Shown here piece by piece: positions 6,574 to 14,944 of a DNA stretch of 33,277 nucleotides. The translations under genes were made by a program, and so were the position numbers. The notes under the pieces were generated by a model. That model did no database searches, was not told the DNA's origin, and was given only the letters and a program-made list of their open reading frames with translations. Numbering within the stretch: position 1 is the first letter of the stretch; each line of letters starts with the position of its first letter. The stretch is from CAZHZT01 sp964537285 (GTDB lineage Bacteria; Bacteroidota; Bacteroidia; Chitinophagales; Saprospiraceae): the NCBI GenBank assembly GCA_964537285.1, contig CAZHZT010000061.1:1-33277 (forward strand), given 5' to 3'.

Positions 6574-7938
6574 TTACATATTAGGTTTTTCTTCTAAAGG
6601 TACCTGCTCCGAAATTCCTTGCTTCAGCGTGTCTTTTTCTTCAATAGTTTTCTCGAATTGGACTTCTTCCAGTAATTTATGCAAAGAATCCTTTTGCAAG
6701 AAATACTTAGGCAATTCTGCCTCATTCATAGGCTCAGGAGGAGGAAGGTTCTCTCTTAAGTGGTTAACCTGGCGGCCGTGTTTCCAAAAGCGGAAACACA
6801 CGTGTGGGCCGGTAGCCAAGCCAGTTGACCCGACATACCCAATTACTTGACCTTGCTTCACATGTGCGCCAGGGCTGATTCCCTTTGCAAATTTGGACAT
6901 GTGAAGGTATTGCGTTTGATACGTATCATCGTGTTTGATCTTAACGTAATTCCCGTTCCCCCTGGAATAGGAAGCCTTCGTTACCCGGCCGTCAGCGACA
7001 GCTAAAATGGGGGTTCCTCTTGGAGCAGCGTAATCTGTGCCCAAATGTGGGCGTACGCGTTTGAGTATCGGATGGAATCTACGAGGATTGAAGCGAGAAG
7101 AAATTCTTGAATACTTCACAGGGGATTTTAAGAAGGCTTTTTTCATTGGTCTGCCTTCAGCATCGAAGAAACCCTCATAATTTTCGCTCTTATAGAAATA
7201 GGCGTAATAATCATTTCCACTATTGTGAAAAAAAGCGGCTTTGATATTGCCTACATCTACGGCTTCCCCATCAATATATTGCTCTTCAAAAACCAACTTA
7301 AAGCGATCATTTTGCTGGATGTGGTGGAAGTCTATACTCCAGGCAAATGCATCTTCCATTTTAGCCGCTAACTCATAACTCAGGCCGTTATCAGTCATTG
7401 TGTTCCATAAAGAAGAAGTGATAACGCCTGAGGCCTGACGAATTTTGGTTTCAATGGGATATTTGTGCTCCACAACGCGCATAGTATCGCGCATATCGAA
7501 CAGAATATACCCAAAAACATTAGGTTCGTAAATGAAAAAATCAGGGCTTTGAAGGCTATCTTTCGAAAGAATAAGATACTTTTTACCCGGACGAATATTC
7601 CGTACGTCAAATACAGGTTTTGCTTTTTCAACCAGTTTTTCAATGATACCAAATGATACTTTGTGAGGAATAAGAATGTCAGCCAGTGTTTCCTTTGGCT
7701 TAATTTCGTTTTCCGTCACCTGGAAAGTATCCAAGGCAAAACCATATCTGTAATTTGGGATTTCTACAGGCAGTTCTCCCAATGCCGCAGGTTCCTTAAT
7801 TATGAAAGAAGAAATTTTGGCGCCCGTATTTTGATAGGCTAAAAAGCTGAGTACACTTGCCGAGACAATGGCTATCGACCAAAGAAAAAATGAAATACGG
7901 CGTTTGTTAGAGGTCCTAAAGGAAGTTCCTTTTTTCAT
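6574..7938 (-). CDS. M23-family (LytM) peptidoglycan endopeptidase, variant site
   Basis: A 454-aa envelope protein. It has a single N-terminal membrane anchor (about 16-36), a middle region resembling OapA/LysM-like stalks of MepM proteins, then a LytM domain at about residues 290-395. Zinc motif HxxxD is present (H298, D302), the catalytic His is H346 (YLHM), and the HxH motif reads GPHVC (H379, C381): the third zinc ligand is Cys, not His. Such enzymes cleave peptidoglycan cross-links outside the membrane. I start at ATG 7938; a frame extending to 7944 begins with TTG. The C-terminal tail is long and Glu-rich. Shared terminator with the kinase operon. Confidence 0.9.
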   Translation of the reverse strand: MKKGTSFRTSNKRRISFFLWSIAIVSASVLSFLAYQNTGAKISSFIIKEPAALGELPVEIPNYRYGFALDTFQVTENEIKPKETLADILIPHKVSFGIIEKLVEKAKPVFDVRNIRPGKKYLILSKDSLQSPDFFIYEPNVFGYILFDMRDTMRVVEHKYPIETKIRQASGVITSSLWNTMTDNGLSYELAAKMEDAFAWSIDFHHIQQNDRFKLVFEEQYIDGEAVDVGNIKAAFFHNSGNDYYAYFYKSENYEGFFDAEGRPMKKAFLKSPVKYSRISSRFNPRRFHPILKRVRPHLGTDYAAPRGTPILAVADGRVTKASYSRGNGNYVKIKHDDTYQTQYLHMSKFAKGISPGAHVKQGQVIGYVGSTGLATGPHVCFRFWKHGRQVNHLRENLPPPEPMNEAELPKYFLQKDSLHKLLEEVQFEKTIEEKDTLKQGISEQVPLEEKPNM

Positions 7939-8130
7939 AAACAATAAATAGGTTATATGAAATTAATCAGAATGATTGTCGGATAAGTATTGGGATGATG
8001 GTACTGCTTTGATCCAAAGATTTATGGCTAAAATATAACACTGCTTATTAGACTTTATTCAGCACAAATAACCAGTGGCTTTCTATAACAGTTCAGGATG
8101 TTGGATGTTGCTGCGCAATAGGAATAATGA

Positions 8131-8138
8131 CAAAGATA
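8131..8138 (-). promoter_or_regulatory. minus-strand -7 box, possible promoter of the M23 gene
   Basis: CAAAGATA on plus reads TATCTTTG on minus, an exact TAnnTTTG match. A TTTTG (8154-8158 on minus) lies 15 bp upstream, somewhat too close for an ideal -33. It is nearly 200 bp before the peptidase start. The rest of the 325-bp gap 7939-8263 holds only AT-rich sequence and the hairpin below. Confidence 0.4.
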
Positions 8139-8206
8139 ATTTTAATTATTCTTCAAAACCTAAATTTTTTTGTTAAAATTATAATTTGAACCCCCAGAAT
8201 ATGAAT

Positions 8207-8260
8207 AATCCATTCACAGCAGTTCTCACTTTGAAAGCTGAGAACTCCTGTGAATGGATT
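8207..8260 (-). terminator. long hairpin ending the PorE-like gene
   Basis: AATCCATTCACAG (8207-8219) pairs with its reverse complement at 8248-8260, then after one C/C mismatch AGTTCTCA (8221-8228) pairs with TGAGAACT (8239-8246). It begins 4 bp after the stop of the minus-strand gene at 8264. Although the outer word is unlike other hairpins in the window, the nested layout is similar. Confidence 0.7.
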
Positions 8261-8263
8261 AGA

Positions 8264-10204
8264 TTAGCGCCTCAATACAACATCTACTCGACGTCCGGCT
8301 GCGGCAGAATGAGCTTTTGCATCTACTCCTTTGCCTTCGCTTTTGACAATATTGGTGGTTAAAATTCCTTCATCTTTTAAAAAGTTGGCTATTGACAATG
8401 CTCTTTTTTCAGAAAGAATCCGGTTGTAGTTACTATCTCCGGAAGTATCCGCATATCCGACAATCTCTACCTCCCATGAAGTATCTTGTTTTAAATATTC
8501 AGATAATTCTTTTAAATCGTTGATTACTTTTTCCTTAAGTGCATAGGAATCGACTTCGAAGAAGAACTGAATTCTTCTTTCTTCAGTTGGAGGTTTGGCT
8601 TCCGGAGTCATTTGAGAAGAACTTTTTATTGGCTCAAGCGCAATATCAATGGTCTGGATGCCAAGTTTCTTGTCAAAGTAAGAGGATACGATCCTTTCTT
8701 TATATCCTTCTGCCAGCGCAATAAAGGAATAGGCTTTTCCCTCCGGAACGCACAAGAAGAACCAGCCTTGCTTATCACTATGAGTTTTCCATTTATTACC
8801 GTTTTTGCCAAGAACAGTAATTTCCGCTGCTACCGGAAATTCAGTTTCTTCATCAAATACGTTGCCCTGAAGTGTAATCGTTACGGAAGGCCTGTAAGCA
8901 GGTGAAAGAGGCACTTCGTACAAATCTAATCCACCCATTCCTCCCGGGCGAGAAGATGCAAAAAAGGCCTTCTGATTGTCTTCCGTTATATGAAAGCCCA
9001 GTTCCCGGCAGGGAGAATTAATTGGGTACCCAAGATTTTCGGCCGGAGTCCATTCATTATCTAAAAAGCGGGTAATATAAATATCTTCCAGGCCTTGTCC
9101 GAGGTGGCCGTCGGAAGAAAAGTAAAGCGTTTTACCATCATTGGTTATAAAAGGGCCCTGTTCGTCTCCGGACGTATTTATGTCAGGCCCTAGATTAAGA
9201 GGCGTTCCCCATTCACCGGAAGGAGTGAGGTGGCTTATATACAGATCCGCTCCGCCAAAACCTCCTTTGCGATTGCTTGAAAACACCATCGTCTCTCCAT
9301 TACAGCTTATTGACGGCTGGGAATCCCAATAGGAAGAATTAATTTGATCACTAAGGTGGACAATATCGTCAATCTGGTTTTTATCATTTACTTTGGCTTT
9401 GTAGAGGTCACAATCACCGTAGGAATCAGGTCTTTGGCAACCGGCAAAATAAAGGTATTTGCCATTGGTAGAAAATTTAGCCATTCCCTCATTTAAGGGA
9501 GTACTCAGGAAGTTACCCAATATTTTTACTTTTGACCAGCTGCTGTCTTTGTTTTCAGAATAGTAAATGTTCTCATTTTCAAAACGGGTACTCCGGGTAA
9601 AAACAAGTTTTTGCCCATAAGTAATGACCGCCGGCATATATTCTGCTTGGGGTGAATTGACCGTTTTTCCAAGATTTTTAGGATAGCCATAAATATTGCT
9701 GGTATCCATCATTAAGATATAGTCACAATTTTCAATTCTTCTTTCCAATAAAGTATCATACATTGCTTCCAGTACGCGTTCTTTCTTTTTATTGGCGTAT
9801 TGTTCTTCGGCAGCCTTTTCATATTTAGCATAATAAAAATTAGCAAGATCAGCTTTACTTAGCCGTAAGTAGGCATCTCCGCATTCAAAAAATGCTGCTC
9901 TTGACAAATGTTCATCGAGGTCAAAAGACTTTTCATAAGCTGAAACAGCTGCGTTGTATTGTTCTGTTTCCAGATAAACAGTTCCAAGCAAACGATAAGC
10001 AATGGCAAATTTCTTTTTAAGCTTGATCGTGTGAAGAAGTTGCTTTTCAGCCTTCAGGTATTCCTGTCTTTTGATTAAAGACTGAGCTATTTGCAACGAT
10101 TCTTTCGCATTGTTTGTAGGGACAATTTCATTCTGGGAAAAAAGAATGTTTTGATTGAGTAGCGCAATTAATAAGGTAAAGTAAGGTAATGATTTAAGTG
10201 TCAT
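8264..10204 (-). CDS. PorE-like TPR / beta-propeller / OmpA protein
   Basis: A 646-aa exported protein. Signal peptide at residues 1-24 (cleavage near LFSQ-N). Then TPR helices (about 35-135), a PD40/WD40-like beta-propeller (about 185-430, with repeated FSSNRKGGFGGADLY-type blades), a carboxypeptidase-regulatory-like beta-sandwich (about 443-523) and a C-terminal OmpA peptidoglycan-binding domain (about 545-646, with YADTSGDSNYN and LSEKRA). This order is that of PorE, a T9SS component that anchors the secretion machine to peptidoglycan. Unlike PorE it has no lipobox cysteine. Several paralogues usually occur per genome, so a T9SS role is inference. 21 bp downstream of the methyltransferase gene. 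Confidence 0.88.
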   Translation of the reverse strand: MTLKSLPYFTLLIALLNQNILFSQNEIVPTNNAKESLQIAQSLIKRQEYLKAEKQLLHTIKLKKKFAIAYRLLGTVYLETEQYNAAVSAYEKSFDLDEHLSRAAFFECGDAYLRLSKADLANFYYAKYEKAAEEQYANKKKERVLEAMYDTLLERRIENCDYILMMDTSNIYGYPKNLGKTVNSPQAEYMPAVITYGQKLVFTRSTRFENENIYYSENKDSSWSKVKILGNFLSTPLNEGMAKFSTNGKYLYFAGCQRPDSYGDCDLYKAKVNDKNQIDDIVHLSDQINSSYWDSQPSISCNGETMVFSSNRKGGFGGADLYISHLTPSGEWGTPLNLGPDINTSGDEQGPFITNDGKTLYFSSDGHLGQGLEDIYITRFLDNEWTPAENLGYPINSPCRELGFHITEDNQKAFFASSRPGGMGGLDLYEVPLSPAYRPSVTITLQGNVFDEETEFPVAAEITVLGKNGNKWKTHSDKQGWFFLCVPEGKAYSFIALAEGYKERIVSSYFDKKLGIQTIDIALEPIKSSSQMTPEAKPPTEERRIQFFFEVDSYALKEKVINDLKELSEYLKQDTSWEVEIVGYADTSGDSNYNRILSEKRALSIANFLKDEGILTTNIVKSEGKGVDAKAHSAAAGRRVDVVLRR

Positions 10205-10225
10205 AATAATTTGTTCTTAATCGGT

Positions 10226-10840
10226 TTATGGTGTTTGCGATTCATTTTGAGATTTCCGGGCAATAAAAAATAATTCATTGCCTGATCTTGGTCCTATAGA
10301 ATGCGGCGAAATGTCCATTTTTTTCACTTCAAACTTCCTGGAAAAGAGTGCTAAATAATCTTCCTTCCGGCCACCAAAAGGAGGTCCTTTTCTGTCGAAT
10401 ACTATGTTGAACAATAAGCCTGCCATTATGCCCCCTTCGATAAGTAGTTCGAAGCACTTATTTACATACCTTTCTCTATCTGAAGGATATATTGCACAGA
10501 AAAAAGTTTGCTCAAGTATGAGGTCAAAATGTCCTTCCAATATAAAAAAATCCTGACAAAGTAAGTGCTGATCCGGAAAGGATGGCGCATTTTCCTTTAT
10601 TGCATCAAGAGACGACCGGGCCCAATCGCAAACAAAAACATTCGTAAAGCCATTTTCGTGAAGATAAACGGCCTCATGCCCGTAGCCGGCTCCGGGAATT
10701 AGTATTCTCAGATCCTTGTCTGTTAATTCATCGACAAACCTTTGTAGGGGAGGGGAGATATAACCAATGTCCCAAGGCGTATCTTCTTGCCTATATCTTC
10801 CTTCCCAATAATCGGCTCCTAAGTATTTTTGTTCTTCCAT
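10226..10840 (-). CDS. TPMT-family SAM-dependent methyltransferase
   Basis: A 204-aa class I methyltransferase of the thiopurine methyltransferase type. YWEGRYRQEDTPWDIG (residues about 12-27) is the family's start motif; LIPGAGYGHEAVYL (about 47-60) is the SAM-binding loop, with an acidic D in VFVCDWA. Known relatives methylate thiols, selenium or tellurium compounds or halides; the substrate here is unknown. No signal peptide. It lies between a DUF4230 gene and the PorE-like gene, all minus, but a 97-bp heptad array separates it from the former. Confidence 0.9.
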   Translation of the reverse strand: MEEQKYLGADYWEGRYRQEDTPWDIGYISPPLQRFVDELTDKDLRILIPGAGYGHEAVYLHENGFTNVFVCDWARSSLDAIKENAPSFPDQHLLCQDFFILEGHFDLILEQTFFCAIYPSDRERYVNKCFELLIEGGIMAGLLFNIVFDRKGPPFGGRKEDYLALFSRKFEVKKMDISPHSIGPRSGNELFFIARKSQNESQTP

Positions 10841-10846
10841 ACAAAT

Positions 10847-10949
10847 ACGGTCAACGGTTAACGGGGAACGGTTAACGAACCTTTAAATTGAGGCCTTTGG
10901 CCTCAATTGGGTGTCTTTCCCCGTTAACCGTTAACCGTTAACCGTTGAC
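10847..10949. repeat. inverted heptad array 1 (CGGTTAA units)
   Basis: Left arm 10847-10878 and right arm 10921-10949 are built of 7-bp units (CGGTTAA on one side, CCGTTAA on the other) and pair as a roughly 29-bp stem with one TT-to-GG difference (CGGGGAA). Between them is a separate 10-bp hairpin (AATTGAGGCC-TTT-GGCCTCAATT, 10886-10908). The right arm runs into the DUF4230 gene and encodes its last codons and stop. Confidence 0.85.
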
Positions 10950-12134
10950 ATTTTCACCTAAAAGATCGGCGTCATCCAATGTTTCAGATGATGTTTGAAA
11001 TTTAACTTCTATAGTGTATTGGCTATCGAAAGTGCTGATAACGGGGCTAAAGAAAGTTTTCATCAGGTCTTCTGCTTGCCTTTTAGCTTTTTCCATAACA
11101 TTATTTTCCAGCGCTTCTCTGCGGAATTCGGCTCTGAGCAGGTTAAAGTTTTTATTTAGATCTGTATTGGTTACTTCTCTTAACCACCCGATATCGAGCT
11201 TGTCTAATTTGGGATATACTTCATGAGAAAGGATTTCTGGTTCCGGGAGAGTGATGGTCACTGCCTTATTCCGGCTGTTCAGGCTAACATTGAAGTAAGA
11301 AGATAGCCTGAATCCGACCTTTAAGATACTTATAGCGGATATTTCAACATCAGTAGTCGATACAGAATAGCCAAAGACTTTTGTCTGCATTTGGCGGGTA
11401 AGTCCTTTTTTATCGCGTAGTTCGTAAGTAGCGAGTTCTGCAATTACTTCCTCAATTTTTTCTTCCAGAACCCCTTTAGAGGCTTCAAAATCATCAATGG
11501 CTGCCCGATCCCTCAATCGGTCAATCATCGGCTTCAAGGCCTCAGTTAAAGCAATCCCGCAGGGAGTAGCGACTCTGTTTCCTTTTACTTGTATCGCACC
11601 ATCAAGGTCTTTCATCAATGTCATAATCACGTGATTTACCAGAAAGCAGGTATATTTCGAGCCTACTTCGTATAGCACATCTACGGCACTCTTGGATTGA
11701 TTGTTATACCAGGTTTCATAGAGGTTAGAGGATGAATCTCTGAGGGAGATAAAATCCTCGTAATACAGATTCAGTAAATAGCCATGATGTTTTTCGTAAA
11801 TGAGTTCAATTTGAGATTTTAGGCTATCCGCGAGATCCATGCGATTGGCAACATGGTACAATAAACCAATATTGAAGTTATAGATAAGGTCGCTGAAAGC
11901 TTTTTTATTTCTTTCAGGATTAATGAGAATCTTCAATATAGTCTCCGGGTCGGAATCGAATTCAAAGTCCGAAGGAATATAGTTAATATTCATCTCCGTC
12001 GGAATAGTCGTATAGTCGCCTTTATCTCTGATAAAGGATTTATAGATAATTAAGCCGGCAAGTGCTATAATTACAAGGTAAAGAAGGATTCTACCAGCTT
12101 TTATTCCACTTTCTTTAATTGAACTTATACTCAT
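10938..12134 (-). CDS. DUF4230-type membrane-anchored protein
   Basis: A 398-aa protein with one N-terminal transmembrane helix (about 13-31) and a large, probably extracytoplasmic body. Residues about 265-375 (ISILKVGFRLSSYFNV, then ITLPEPEILSHEV, then DLNKNFNLLR..., KAKRQAEDLMKTFF) fit the DUF4230 pattern; the family's function is unknown. The middle (about 60-250) is helical and charged and not recognised. The last residues (VNG) and TAA come from a heptad array, which suggests the 3' end was altered by that repeat. ATG at 12134. It may start a minus-strand unit with the methyltransferase. Confidence 0.7.
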   Translation of the reverse strand: MSISSIKESGIKAGRILLYLVIIALAGLIIYKSFIRDKGDYTTIPTEMNINYIPSDFEFDSDPETILKILINPERNKKAFSDLIYNFNIGLLYHVANRMDLADSLKSQIELIYEKHHGYLLNLYYEDFISLRDSSSNLYETWYNNQSKSAVDVLYEVGSKYTCFLVNHVIMTLMKDLDGAIQVKGNRVATPCGIALTEALKPMIDRLRDRAAIDDFEASKGVLEEKIEEVIAELATYELRDKKGLTRQMQTKVFGYSVSTTDVEISAISILKVGFRLSSYFNVSLNSRNKAVTITLPEPEILSHEVYPKLDKLDIGWLREVTNTDLNKNFNLLRAEFRREALENNVMEKAKRQAEDLMKTFFSPVISTFDSQYTIEVKFQTSSETLDDADLLGENVNG

Positions 12135-12146
12135 ATTTGTATTATT

Positions 12147-12180
12147 TTAGCTTTTGGCAGTTGGCGATTAGCTTTTGGAT
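12147..12180. repeat. degenerate heptad repeat
   Basis: TTAGCTTTTGG occurs at 12147-12157 and again at 12168-12178, exactly 21 bp (three heptads) apart. Split in sevens it reads TTAGCTT, TTGGCAG, TTGGCGA, TTAGCTT, TTGGATA. The period matches the heptad arrays at 10847, 18836 and 22685, but the core word differs and no inverted partner was found. Confidence 0.5.
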
Positions 12181-12271
12181 AAAATGGCAAATAATTAATA
12201 TTGCCAGATAACAAATATCGGAACGACAGTTGGAAAGTTGAAATAAATTTCGTTAATATTAAGAAAACTTT

Positions 12272-13111
12272 ATGCTTAACAATAAAAGCCTAAACTTTGG
12301 TGGAAAGCTGATTGCCCTCAATCAGGTACTGGTAATGGGAATCGTTAACGTAACTCCAGATTCATTTTACGATGGTGGTGAGATAAAAAATGATAATGAC
12401 TTGTTAATAAGGGTGGGAAAAATGCTAGAAGAGGGGGCAGATCTCGTTGATATAGGTGGAATGTCTTCCCGGCCAGGAGCATCTATAATTGAGCTTGAAG
12501 AGGAATTAAAGAGAGTCCTGCCTGCTGTAAAAACAATTATAAAGGCTTTTCCGAATGCTCTTATTTCTGTGGACACCATTCGCTCAGAGGTGGCACGCCA
12601 AAGCATATCAGAGGGTGCATCTTTAGTCAATGATATCTCAGCAGGCAGATTTGACCCCGATATGTACAAAATAGTTGGTCAATTAGGTGTGCCTTACGTA
12701 CTTATGCACATGAAAGGAAAGCCAAAAACGATGCAGAAATCGCCGGAATACGACAATGTAGTTTTAGAAGTACTTGATTTTTTTATTCAAGAGATCAATA
12801 AGCTCAAAAAATCAGGAGTGAAAGATATTATTTTGGATGTCGGCTTTGGTTTTGGAAAAGCAATACACCACAATTATCAGTTGTTAAAAAATCTATCTGT
12901 TTTTGAAATGTTGGAAAAACCCATGCTCGCGGGCTTATCAAGAAAATCAATGATCGGCAGAGTGCTGGAGATTCCTCCTGATGAAGGCCTGAACGGGACT
13001 ACTGCATTGAATATGTTGGCCTTAATGCAAGGAGCTAATATACTGCGCGTACATGATGTAAAAGAAGCAAAACAAACCATTAAATTATGGGAAACCTACC
13101 AGTCGGCTTAA
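12272..13111 (+). CDS. folP: dihydropteroate synthase
   Basis: A 279-aa enzyme of folate biosynthesis. It joins 6-hydroxymethyl-dihydropterin pyrophosphate to p-aminobenzoate to give dihydropteroate, and is the target of sulfonamides. The TIM-barrel signatures are all present: MGIVNVTPDSFYDGG (22-36), LVDIGGMSSRPGA (57-69), LVNDISAG, YVLMHMKG, DVGFGFGK, GLSRKSMIG and the final RVHDV. Length is normal. It is followed after 1 bp by a gene of unknown function in the same direction, so the two probably form an operon. In many Bacteroidota folP precedes a diadenylate cyclase gene; that is not so here. Confidence 0.97.
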   Translation: MLNNKSLNFGGKLIALNQVLVMGIVNVTPDSFYDGGEIKNDNDLLIRVGKMLEEGADLVDIGGMSSRPGASIIELEEELKRVLPAVKTIIKAFPNALISVDTIRSEVARQSISEGASLVNDISAGRFDPDMYKIVGQLGVPYVLMHMKGKPKTMQKSPEYDNVVLEVLDFFIQEINKLKKSGVKDIILDVGFGFGKAIHHNYQLLKNLSVFEMLEKPMLAGLSRKSMIGRVLEIPPDEGLNGTTALNMLALMQGANILRVHDVKEAKQTIKLWETYQSA

Positions 13112-13112
13112 A

Positions 13113-14543
13113 ATGGAAAGAAAAGACTTTGCATTAACGGAAAATGTACTCAAAAAAACGACGCTGAAGTTTTTGCGTCGGTACTATAAGTTTCGCAACA
13201 GAGCCGATGAAAAGCCCTTAGAAGCAAAAACAGATGTTGCCTCAGAAGACGGCATCATCGCGGATGGATTTATGAGAATTCCATTGCCTGATGAGAAAGA
13301 GGATTTTATTGTGACTTTTGAAGCAACTTCCTACGATAAAATAGGGGAGATCAGGTTTAGGATATTGTATAGCCGACTAATTTGGGATACGCTCGCCGTA
13401 TCTTCCATTATCGTTTTGATGCTTATTGCGGGCTTAATGGAGTTTGGCTGGAAACCACTGTTCGATTTTCCCCAGGGTGTCTTTTTTGTTGGGGTGTGGA
13501 CAATAATTTTTGGGATCTGGGAGATATTTCGTCGTTTTTTTTCGAAAATGCCCCGTTACCGATACATATACGCTGTAGAGCAGTTTAAAAAATATTTTGC
13601 TAATGAACAATGGATTGCAGTAGGGGAGGATGCTGTAGAATTACTCCTGCCTGAAGAATTAAAGGAATTAAAAAATCAATGCATCTACAATGGCCTTGGC
13701 CTATTATTAGTAGACGATGATCTAAAAATAAATCCACTGACAACTCCTTCAAGGGAGGTGGTTATAAAAAAGAAACGAAAGCGCAGAACTTTTCAATCTA
13801 TTACTTCTATTAAGCTCAATATGAGTTTAAAAGGCCAATTGGGAAAATTTTCTAAAAGGTTTCTCAAAAAAAGAAAAAATAAAAAAGGAAAGCCCAAAGC
13901 AAACTACCTAAGATTCAGGCAAAGGCTTTTCATAAACCAGTTTGTCACCTTCTTTGCTGCTACTTCTTTTAGTGCTTTCCTTTTATACAAAGATTATTCA
14001 GAACCACCTGTAATCTATAAAGATGAGGATAGCTATGAATCCGTACTCCTTAATAAAGCATTAGAAAAATTCCCTGAAGAAACACACTATTTCATTGATA
14101 CACCTCAAATTGAACCCATAAAGAAAAAAGAAAGGCCGTACCTGAATGTGGATGAAGGAGGGATGCAAAAAAGGAATGATCCTATTATTCCTTATCAGGA
14201 TCCTAAAGTAAAAGTATTTTTCATATTAGACGATCACAACCCCATTGAATACGATTGTAGTCGCCTCAAGAACATTGGATTAGGAAGATACTTTTTAAGA
14301 GTGGCTCGTTTCAAAACTCAAAAAGAAGCTAAAGACTTGGTAGAAACCCTCGCAGATATTAGTATATACGGCGGGTTCTTCTGGGAGGGATGCTTAAATG
14401 ACAGTGGGCGAAGCTTTTCTGTTTTGATCGGAAGCTTTTATGATGACTGGAATTCAGCAAAAGCCGCCAAGATGGAATATCAGACGGTTTTTAAACCGGA
14501 AAGATATGGTATAAAGAGCTTGGATATTGTACGTATTTACTAG
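13113..14543 (+). CDS. membrane protein of unknown function with SPOR-like end
   Basis: A 476-aa protein not recognised as a whole. Seen: a soluble start (1-90) with FIVTFEATS at 65-73; two membrane helices (about 94-112 and 120-138); a stretch IYAVEQFKKYFANEQWIAVG (152-171); a very basic linker (about 215-265, with KKKRKRR); a third membrane helix (about 273-292); and a C-terminal part (about 390-476) in which YFLRVARFKTQKEAKDL and VLIGSFYDDWNSA look like a SPOR-type fold. The two soluble pieces around the helices look like halves of a PD-(D/E)xK nuclease-like fold with the lysine missing; this is weak inference. Starts 1 bp after folP. Confidence 0.75.
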   Translation: MERKDFALTENVLKKTTLKFLRRYYKFRNRADEKPLEAKTDVASEDGIIADGFMRIPLPDEKEDFIVTFEATSYDKIGEIRFRILYSRLIWDTLAVSSIIVLMLIAGLMEFGWKPLFDFPQGVFFVGVWTIIFGIWEIFRRFFSKMPRYRYIYAVEQFKKYFANEQWIAVGEDAVELLLPEELKELKNQCIYNGLGLLLVDDDLKINPLTTPSREVVIKKKRKRRTFQSITSIKLNMSLKGQLGKFSKRFLKKRKNKKGKPKANYLRFRQRLFINQFVTFFAATSFSAFLLYKDYSEPPVIYKDEDSYESVLLNKALEKFPEETHYFIDTPQIEPIKKKERPYLNVDEGGMQKRNDPIIPYQDPKVKVFFILDDHNPIEYDCSRLKNIGLGRYFLRVARFKTQKEAKDLVETLADISIYGGFFWEGCLNDSGRSFSVLIGSFYDDWNSAKAAKMEYQTVFKPERYGIKSLDIVRIY

Positions 14544-14550
14544 CAATATT

Positions 14551-14760
14551 ACTTCTTTGACAAATTGTGGAAAATGGAACTACAATATCACAGCGATTCT
14601 CGTTTTGGAAATCCAAAACCAAATTATGCCGCTTCGCGGCGATATTTTCTTTTGAGGGAGGCCCAAAGGGCTATTTTGCGAAGTAAAATAGCCCTTTGGG
14701 CCTCCCTCAAAAAGGAATTTCGCGCCGTAGGCGCGTCTATTTTTCAAAGCGAGATCGCTG
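14551..14760. repeat. composite hairpin element, copy B (fullest copy)
   Basis: Blocks in order: boxA-like ACTTCTTTGACA (14551-14562); terminal inverted repeat starting CAGCGATTCTCG (14591), matched by a copy ending GCGAGATCGCTG at 14760; TTTTGGAAATCCAAAA; GCCGC-TTC-GCGGC (14628-14640); a perfect 28-bp stem (14650-14677 with 14685-14712, loop GCGAAGT); GCGCC-GTA-GGCGC (about 14722-14734). Fills most of the 401-bp gap before gyrA. The rest of the gap (14761-14877) is AT-rich with no support for a gene. No target-site duplication seen. Confidence 0.85.
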
Positions 14761-14877
14761 GCCTGATTACAGTAACAAGCGGTTTTTTATTGTAAGCGAC
14801 CGGAACCACCTATTTCTCGCGATAAAAAACGGCTGGAGGAGCACAAATGATCTTGCAGTTCATAACTTAGGTTACTC

Positions 14878-14885
14878 TATATTTG
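14878..14885 (+). promoter_or_regulatory. gyrA promoter (-7 box)
   Basis: TATATTTG fits TAnnTTTG exactly. A TTG at 14853-14855 lies 22 bp upstream and can serve as the -33. It is 59 bp before the gyrA start codon. Confidence 0.6.
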
Positions 14886-14944
14886 TTAAATTTGCAGGAA
14901 TTTATTAGATTGAACGTTAATGAAGACGGATTAAAACATTTTAA

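Noticed and set aside
10847..10949. CRISPR array
   Set aside because: Units are 7 bp, with opposed arms and no spacers of constant length. No cas genes are present.
14565..14908. Two plus-strand frames of 70-76 codons before gyrA
   Set aside because: Both lie over the composite hairpin repeat; their residues simply translate the repeat.
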